Notes under the pieces: generated by a model
Database searches by the model: none
Seen by the model: the letters and a program-made list of their open reading frames with translations, nothing else
Told to the model about the DNA's origin: nothing
From: Spartobacteria bacterium
Lineage (GTDB): Bacteria; Verrucomicrobiota; Verrucomicrobiia; Chthoniobacterales; UBA10450
DNA: 64,000 bases
Assembly (NCBI GenBank): GCA_003167365.1
Contig: PMTM01000013.1
Location: 1-64,000, forward strand
Reading direction: 5' to 3'
Position numbers and translations under genes: made by a program
Shown: positions 59,604-64,000 of the stretch, piece by piece
How the letters are laid out: each line of letters begins with the position of its first letter
Position numbering within the stretch: the first letter of the stretch is position 1

Positions 59604-60407
59604 TCAAACTCCGCGATCTTCCACCGCCGTCGCTCCGTGATTGAAGATGATGCTGGTGCAGGTCACGCCGGCTTCTGCTTTTTGCAACTCAGACAAGTCG
59701 ATCGTCTGCACGCGAAATCCTCGTTGCTCGAGCAAAGCACGGGTTTTGGGAAAAGAAGCAGGAATGATCACCACATCTTGAACGAGCAGGGCGTTCGCTG
59801 CGGCCGGTTCTTCATCAGGAACGTCAACTAATTCAAACCCGCGGAATCGTTCCGCATCGATCAAGGATCGATTAACCAGAACGGTGTCGTGGCCAATGTA
59901 TGAGCACGCGCTCTTCAGATGAAGACAGCCCCTCACTTCCACCGACTGGACTTGATAGTCGTAGACTCGAAACATGTCGCTCGACTGGGCGATGCCTTCC
60001 TGATTCGTCCGCTGCGATAGACCTACGAATATGAAACGCCCGGCGCGCAGCACGTCTCCGCCATCGAGAGTTGCCGGTTCGACGAGAAACTTGATCGGCC
60101 GGTAATGCGAGAGCGCTTCGGCCAGGCTACTCGCTTCGGGCCGCCGGCTCGGCGCTCCCATGATAGAGATGACCGCGACTTCATCCACCACCACCGCCGG
60201 ATCCTCTACGAAGACCGCATCCGGAAGCTCTGGCTCGGCCGGTAGAGACACGATGCGAACACCCAGTCCGGCGAGACAATCTTCATACGCTTTGTGCTGT
60301 GCCATTGCTTTGGCCACGTCAATCGGCTGTCTTGCGTGAAACGACAGCTCGCAATTGTTGATGCTCGCGCTCACCTGACGAGTGATGGCGGTTACGGGGC
60401 GACGCAT
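59604..60407 (-). CDS. Dimethylarginine dimethylaminohydrolase / amidinotransferase-fold hydrolase
   Basis: 267 aa from the ATG at 60407 (start MRRPVTAITRQVS). The fold is the guanidine-modifying pentein. The visible catalytic residues are Glu/Asp of DAVFVEDPAVV, His of GCLHLKSACSYIGHD and Cys of AGVTCTSIIFNHG, in the order of DDAH enzymes. It hydrolyses dimethylarginine to citrulline and dimethylamine, or a related guanidine. argG, which would consume citrulline, is 19 kb away and not linked. Confidence 0.88.
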   Translation of the reverse strand: MRRPVTAITRQVSASINNCELSFHARQPIDVAKAMAQHKAYEDCLAGLGVRIVSLPAEPELPDAVFVEDPAVVVDEVAVISIMGAPSRRPEASSLAEALSHYRPIKFLVEPATLDGGDVLRAGRFIFVGLSQRTNQEGIAQSSDMFRVYDYQVQSVEVRGCLHLKSACSYIGHDTVLVNRSLIDAERFRGFELVDVPDEEPAAANALLVQDVVIIPASFPKTRALLEQRGFRVQTIDLSELQKAEAGVTCTSIIFNHGATAVEDRGV

Positions 60408-60436
60408 CTTTACTCTCACCACTCAACTATCAACCT

Positions 60437-60772
60437 TTACCATTGTTCGGATAAGGTGGTCGCCTCAATCGGAATTCTGACGATCTCGTGCTGGTAGCGA
60501 ACTTCGACTACGCCGGCGTAATACGCGTTTCGTGACAGAACGAGTGTTGCGCCTCCAGGCAGAATGATGTTGCCGTAAGACATCTTCACCGGCACCGGCC
60601 GGGTGATGATGACAAAGTATTCCGGGGACGGTGCGCCATGCCTATTCCAGACTTGTGGACTTTCCACGAGGAAGAACACAAAAAATACCGCCAGCACAAT
60701 CCCAAGAAACACGCCGGCGCAAATCTTACCGACGCTTATCCCGGCAGGAATTGGCGGCGGGGGAGGGTTCAC
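60437..60772 (-). CDS. Small single-span membrane protein, function unknown
   Basis: 111 aa. A Pro-rich start (MNPPPPPIPAG) is followed by one membrane helix (ICAGVFLGIVLAVFFVFFLV) and a polar domain (FVIITRPVPVKMSYGNIILP with GGATLVLSRNAYYAGVVEVR). The latter looks like beta structure outside the membrane. Stands between DDAH and the fusion gene, unrelated to either as far as I can see. Confidence 0.6.
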   Translation of the reverse strand: MNPPPPPIPAGISVGKICAGVFLGIVLAVFFVFFLVESPQVWNRHGAPSPEYFVIITRPVPVKMSYGNIILPGGATLVLSRNAYYAGVVEVRYQHEIVRIPIEATTLSEQW

Positions 60773-60924
60773 AAGTAACCCTTTAACCAGGCGATCTTTT
60801 TTTGTCGAGCCTTTCGCCGTTGTCTCTCAGCCCGCCCCTTACGTCGCGTCCATCCAAGACGTTCCGTTGACTTGAGTTTGTTCGATTCTAGGTTGCTGTC
60901 GCGCTGCCGGCCGGCGCGCAATTT

Positions 60925-62715
60925 GTGAAAAACATTCTCTTTGTCTGTACCGGAAACATCTGCCGCAGTCCCATTGCGGAAGGGCTTTTCCGTCGCCTGA
61001 TCGGCAATCGCAAGGACATCGAGGTGGTATCGGCCGGCGTGCACGCGGTGCGCGGGCAGCCGCCGAGTTTGTATGCGGTCCAAGTGTGCGAAGAGGACGG
61101 GGTCGATATCAGCAATCTGCGCAGCCAACCGCTCACTGCCGAGTTGGTCGATGAAGCCACCCACATTTTTGGCATGACCGGCGCGCACCTGGAATCGATT
61201 CACATGCTCTTCCCTCATGGCGCCGATAAAGCTTTTCTGCTCCGTGAATTTGAAGAACCGGGTGCAACCGTCTGGCGCGACGTGCCGGATCCGATCGGCA
61301 TGGGGCGCGACGTTTACGAAGTTTGCGCGCGCACGATTAAAAACGCTTTACCGAGCATCCTCGCCTTCGTAGAACAAAGCGAACTCGCGCCAACTCCACG
61401 CAGCGGCGGCGCTTCCTCTTATTTAATGGGCGATCTTCCACAAATTCGCCGCGGCTCCACCGGATCGACATCTTCTCCGGGCGGCGGTTTGCGCACGGTC
61501 GATCCGGAAATCTTCGACGCCATCAGCGCGGAAGAAAAACGGCAGCGAGAAAATATCGAACTGATCGCGTCGGAAAATTTCACCAGCCGCGCGGTGATGG
61601 AAGCACAAGGGAGCGTGCTCACGAACAAGTACGCCGAAGGTTATCCGAAAAAACGCTGGTACGGCGGCTGCGAAAATGTGGACACGGTCGAGCAACTCGC
61701 GATCGATCGCGCGAAACTGTTGTTCGGCGCCGAGCACGCGAATGTGCAGCCGCATAGCGGTGCGCAGGCGAATATGACCGTTTATTTCGCCGCAATTAAA
61801 CCGGGCGACAAAATTTTGACAATGAATCTCGCGCACGGCGGTCATCTCACCCACGGACATCCGGCAAATTTCTCCGGCAAACTCTATCAGGTCAGCCAGT
61901 ACGGCGTGGACGAGAAGACCGAGCAGATCGATTACGATGCGCTCCAGAAACAAGCGGAAGAAGTTCGCCCCGCGATGATCACCGCCGGTGCGTCGGCTTA
62001 TCCGCGCACGATCGATTTTCCGCGGATGCGCCAGATCGCCGATTCAGTCGGCGCGATTCTCTTCATCGACATGGCGCACATCGCGGGATTGGTCGCCGGC
62101 GGCCAGCATCCGAGTCCGATTCCGCACGCGCAATATGTCACGACGACCACACACAAAAGTTTGCGCGGCCCTCGTGGCGGGATCGTTTTGTGCGAGCAAA
62201 AGTTCGCGAAAGAGATCGACTCGACCTTGTTTCCCGGAATTCAAGGCGGCCCGCTTATGCACGTCATTGCCGCGAAAGCAGTTTGCTTTCACGAAGCGCT
62301 CCAACCGCAGTTCCGCGATTATCAACGACAAGTGGTGGTGAACGCGAAAGCGCTCGCTGCCGGAATTAGCAAGCACGGGTACCGCATCGTTTCCGGCGGC
62401 ACCGACAATCACCTCATGCTGGTCGATCTTCGTCCGAAAGAGATTAACGGCCGAGAAGCGCAGGAAGTTCTCGATCGCGCCGGCATCACCGTGAACAAGA
62501 ACGCAATCCCGTTCGACACTTACCCAATCTTTAAGCCCGGCGGCATTCGCATCGGCACACCCGCGATGACGACACGTGGAATGAAAGAAGAAGAAATGCT
62601 CGAAATCGCGGACTTGATTGCCGAGGCATTGAACAATCGCGCGGATGAAGCCGCGCTGGAACGCGTGCGCGTAAAAGTCCGCGAAATGACGCGGCGGTTT
62701 CCACTGCCATCGTAG
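60925..62715 (+). CDS. glyA: Fusion of low-molecular-weight protein phosphatase and serine hydroxymethyltransferase
   Basis: 596 aa. Residues 1 to about 150 form an LMW phosphatase: [14 protein letters not shown] (Cx5RS loop) and the general acid in [12 protein letters not shown]. The loop has Ile where the Bacillus arginine phosphatase YwlE has Thr, as in tyrosine phosphatases. A Gly/Ser-rich linker at about 160-190 leads to a complete [69 protein letters not shown], the PLP-Lys in [14 protein letters not shown], and [17 protein letters not shown] makes glycine and methylene-tetrahydrofolate from serine. In Bacillus the ywlE gene lies near glyA, so the fusion could come from such a pair. Confidence 0.9.
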   Translation: MKNILFVCTGNICRSPIAEGLFRRLIGNRKDIEVVSAGVHAVRGQPPSLYAVQVCEEDGVDISNLRSQPLTAELVDEATHIFGMTGAHLESIHMLFPHGADKAFLLREFEEPGATVWRDVPDPIGMGRDVYEVCARTIKNALPSILAFVEQSELAPTPRSGGASSYLMGDLPQIRRGSTGSTSSPGGGLRTVDPEIFDAISAEEKRQRENIELIASENFTSRAVMEAQGSVLTNKYAEGYPKKRWYGGCENVDTVEQLAIDRAKLLFGAEHANVQPHSGAQANMTVYFAAIKPGDKILTMNLAHGGHLTHGHPANFSGKLYQVSQYGVDEKTEQIDYDALQKQAEEVRPAMITAGASAYPRTIDFPRMRQIADSVGAILFIDMAHIAGLVAGGQHPSPIPHAQYVTTTTHKSLRGPRGGIVLCEQKFAKEIDSTLFPGIQGGPLMHVIAAKAVCFHEALQPQFRDYQRQVVVNAKALAAGISKHGYRIVSGGTDNHLMLVDLRPKEINGREAQEVLDRAGITVNKNAIPFDTYPIFKPGGIRIGTPAMTTRGMKEEEMLEIADLIAEALNNRADEAALERVRVKVREMTRRFPLPS

Positions 62716-62798
62716 TTGTAGCCGCTTCGCTCTGCGAAGCGTAACCCGGATATGCCAGGACTACGCGGGCCGCGTCGCCCAGAGGGCGACGGCTACAG
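62716..62798. repeat. Inverted repeat, CTGTAGCCG family
   Basis: GTTGTAGCCGCTTCGCTCTG at the left and GGGCGACGGCTACAG at the right end. Related to the element at 31877-31962. It starts directly after the stop codon of the fusion gene. Before zwf there is also a short iteration of AATCTGCG (three times at about 62813-62839). Confidence 0.65.
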
Positions 62799-62847
62799 TT
62801 TGCTCTTACCAAATCTGCGAGAATCTGCGTAATCTGCGATCAACCAA

Positions 62848-64000
62848 ATGAGCCAGGCGAACGATCATCCAAACATCAATCCATTGCGCGAAGGTTTATC
62901 AACGCGCGCCGTGCCGCAGCCATGCAGCGTCGTGATCTTTGGCGCGACCGGCGATCTCACCCATCGCAAACTCATTCCTGCTCTTTATAATCTCGCGGCC
63001 GACGGCGATCTGCCACCCGCCGTCGCAGTCGTAGGCTTCGCCCGGCGCGAAAAAACCGACGGCGACTTTCGAAAAGAACTCGAGGAATCGACGCGAAAAT
63101 TTTCGCGCCAACCGGTTCGCGACGAAATCTGGAATACTTTCGCGCAGGCGGTTTACTATCATCAAAGCGACTTCAGCGATGAAGCCGGCTACAAGAGTCT
63201 GGCTGAGCGCCTGGATAAAATCGACACCGAACGCGGCACACGCGGCAACCGGCTTTTCTATTTTGCCGTCGCGCCCGATCAATTCGAACCAATCGTGAAA
63301 CATCTCAAAGCCGCCGGCTTGAACGAAGCATGCGAAGGCAGTTGGGCGCGCGTCATCGTCGAAAAACCTTTCGGCACCGATCTCGCCTCCGCGCGCGAAC
63401 TCAACCGCGTGGTGCGTAGTTCATTTTCCGAGGAACAAACGTACCGGATCGATCACTTTCTCGGCAAAGAGACCGCGCAAAATATTCTCGTCTTGCGCTT
63501 CGCCAACGCGATTTTCGAGCCGCTCTGGAACGCGCGCTACCTCGACCACGTCCAGATTACCGCATCGGAAACGCTCGGCGTGGAAGGACGCGCCGGTTAC
63601 TACGAAGGCGCGGGTGCGCTGCGCGATATGGTGCAAAACCATTTACTTCAATTGCTTTGCCTCATTGCGATGGAACCGCCGACCGATCTGAGCGCCGACA
63701 GTATTCGCGACGAGAAAGTGAAAGTCGTGCGTTCGCTCCGGCGCATGACGAAAGAAGATGTCGCCATCAATGCCCTGCGCGGACAGTACGCGGAAGGCGC
63801 GATCAACGGCAAACCGGTCGTCGGTTATCGCGCCGAACAAAATGTCGATCCAAAATCGATCACCGAAACATACGTCGCGTTGCGTCTCTTCATCGACAAT
63901 TGGCGCTGGTCGGATGTGCCGATTTATTTGCGCGTCGGCAAACGGCTGCCGAAATCCGGGACCGAGATTTCCATTCACTTCAAAAAAGCGCCGCTCGTTC
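62848..64000 (+). CDS. zwf: Glucose-6-phosphate 1-dehydrogenase (3' end outside window)
   Basis: About 384 residues visible from the ATG at 62848. It oxidises glucose 6-phosphate with NADP to the lactone used by Pgl. The NADP loop VVIFGATGDLTHRKLIPALY is near residue 30. VIVEKPFGTDLASA, the active-site RIDHFLGKETAQNILVLRFA and EGRAGYYEGAGALRDMVQNH follow in normal order. The gene runs over the window edge, so its end is unseen. The pgl gene is on the other end of the window. Confidence 0.95.
   Translation, partial: MSQANDHPNINPLREGLSTRAVPQPCSVVIFGATGDLTHRKLIPALYNLAADGDLPPAVAVVGFARREKTDGDFRKELEESTRKFSRQPVRDEIWNTFAQAVYYHQSDFSDEAGYKSLAERLDKIDTERGTRGNRLFYFAVAPDQFEPIVKHLKAAGLNEACEGSWARVIVEKPFGTDLASARELNRVVRSSFSEEQTYRIDHFLGKETAQNILVLRFANAIFEPLWNARYLDHVQITASETLGVEGRAGYYEGAGALRDMVQNHLLQLLCLIAMEPPTDLSADSIRDEKVKVVRSLRRMTKEDVAINALRGQYAEGAINGKPVVGYRAEQNVDPKSITETYVALRLFIDNWRWSDVPIYLRVGKRLPKSGTEISIHFKKAPLV

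Overview
The window looks like chromosomal DNA of a free-living, Gram-negative-type bacterium of moderately high GC. It encodes a lipid A type acyltransferase, an outer-membrane barrel protein, two YkuD L,D-transpeptidases and the MEP pathway enzyme IspH. The gene repertoire resembles soil Verrucomicrobiota (Chthoniobacterales-like) or Acidobacteriota: class III cyclase-TolB-TPR proteins, a multi-PAS hybrid kinase, TreZ plus a GH133 debranching enzyme, and many short inverted repeats between genes. This placement comes from family resemblance only and was not tested by a search. No phage, insertion sequence or CRISPR array was seen.

Layout. 1-4.5 kb: a sugar-nucleotide epimerase (cut by the window edge), pgl, msrA, a sulfotransferase and a conserved anchored protein. 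4.7-10.1 kb: fabG and a very large hybrid sensor kinase. 10.2-14.2 kb: two Cys-rich secreted peptides, a zinc-ribbon TPM protein, holB, tmk and an EVE protein. 14.3-22.7 kb: a DUF2334 deacetylase-like protein translationally coupled to a PHP-glycosyltransferase fusion, then treZ and a glycogen debranching enzyme. 22.9-31.8 kb: an L,D-transpeptidase, then an aromatic amino acid block (phhA; and on the other strand hppD-hmgA-folE-triple PTPS-SDR). 32-39.7 kb: three tandem cyclase-TPR genes and a fourth collapsed to a mini-gene. 39.8-45.6 kb: argG, pfkA, a D,D-carboxypeptidase, a lipoprotein, DUF2062 and DUF72 proteins. 45.7-48.1 kb: tRNA-fMet, an outer membrane protein, small membrane proteins and tRNA-Asn. 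48-56.4 kb: a flavin halogenase-like enzyme, an MFS exporter, an S46 peptidase, a methyltransferase, a dienelactone hydrolase and DoxX. 56.5-64 kb: ispH, an L,D-transpeptidase, an LpxL-like acyltransferase, a DDAH, an LMW phosphatase-serine hydroxymethyltransferase fusion and zwf (cut by the edge).

The most interesting system is the block at 24.1-31.8 kb. It holds phenylalanine hydroxylase and the next catabolic enzymes (HppD, HmgA) together with the three enzyme types needed to make tetrahydrobiopterin from GTP: GTP cyclohydrolase I, 6-pyruvoyltetrahydropterin synthase and a sepiapterin-reductase-like SDR. Tetrahydrobiopterin is the usual cofactor of phenylalanine hydroxylases. The synthase is a triple-domain fusion in which the zinc site plus catalytic Cys, and the Asp-His pair, sit in different modules. 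This suggests a covalently fused trimer with one composite active site.

A second signal is at DNA level. The 11-mer TGTCGATCTTG occurs 11 times exactly (both strands, several reading frames, coding and non-coding), far above chance. The gaps between genes also carry several families of inverted repeats and two heptamer tandem repeats.
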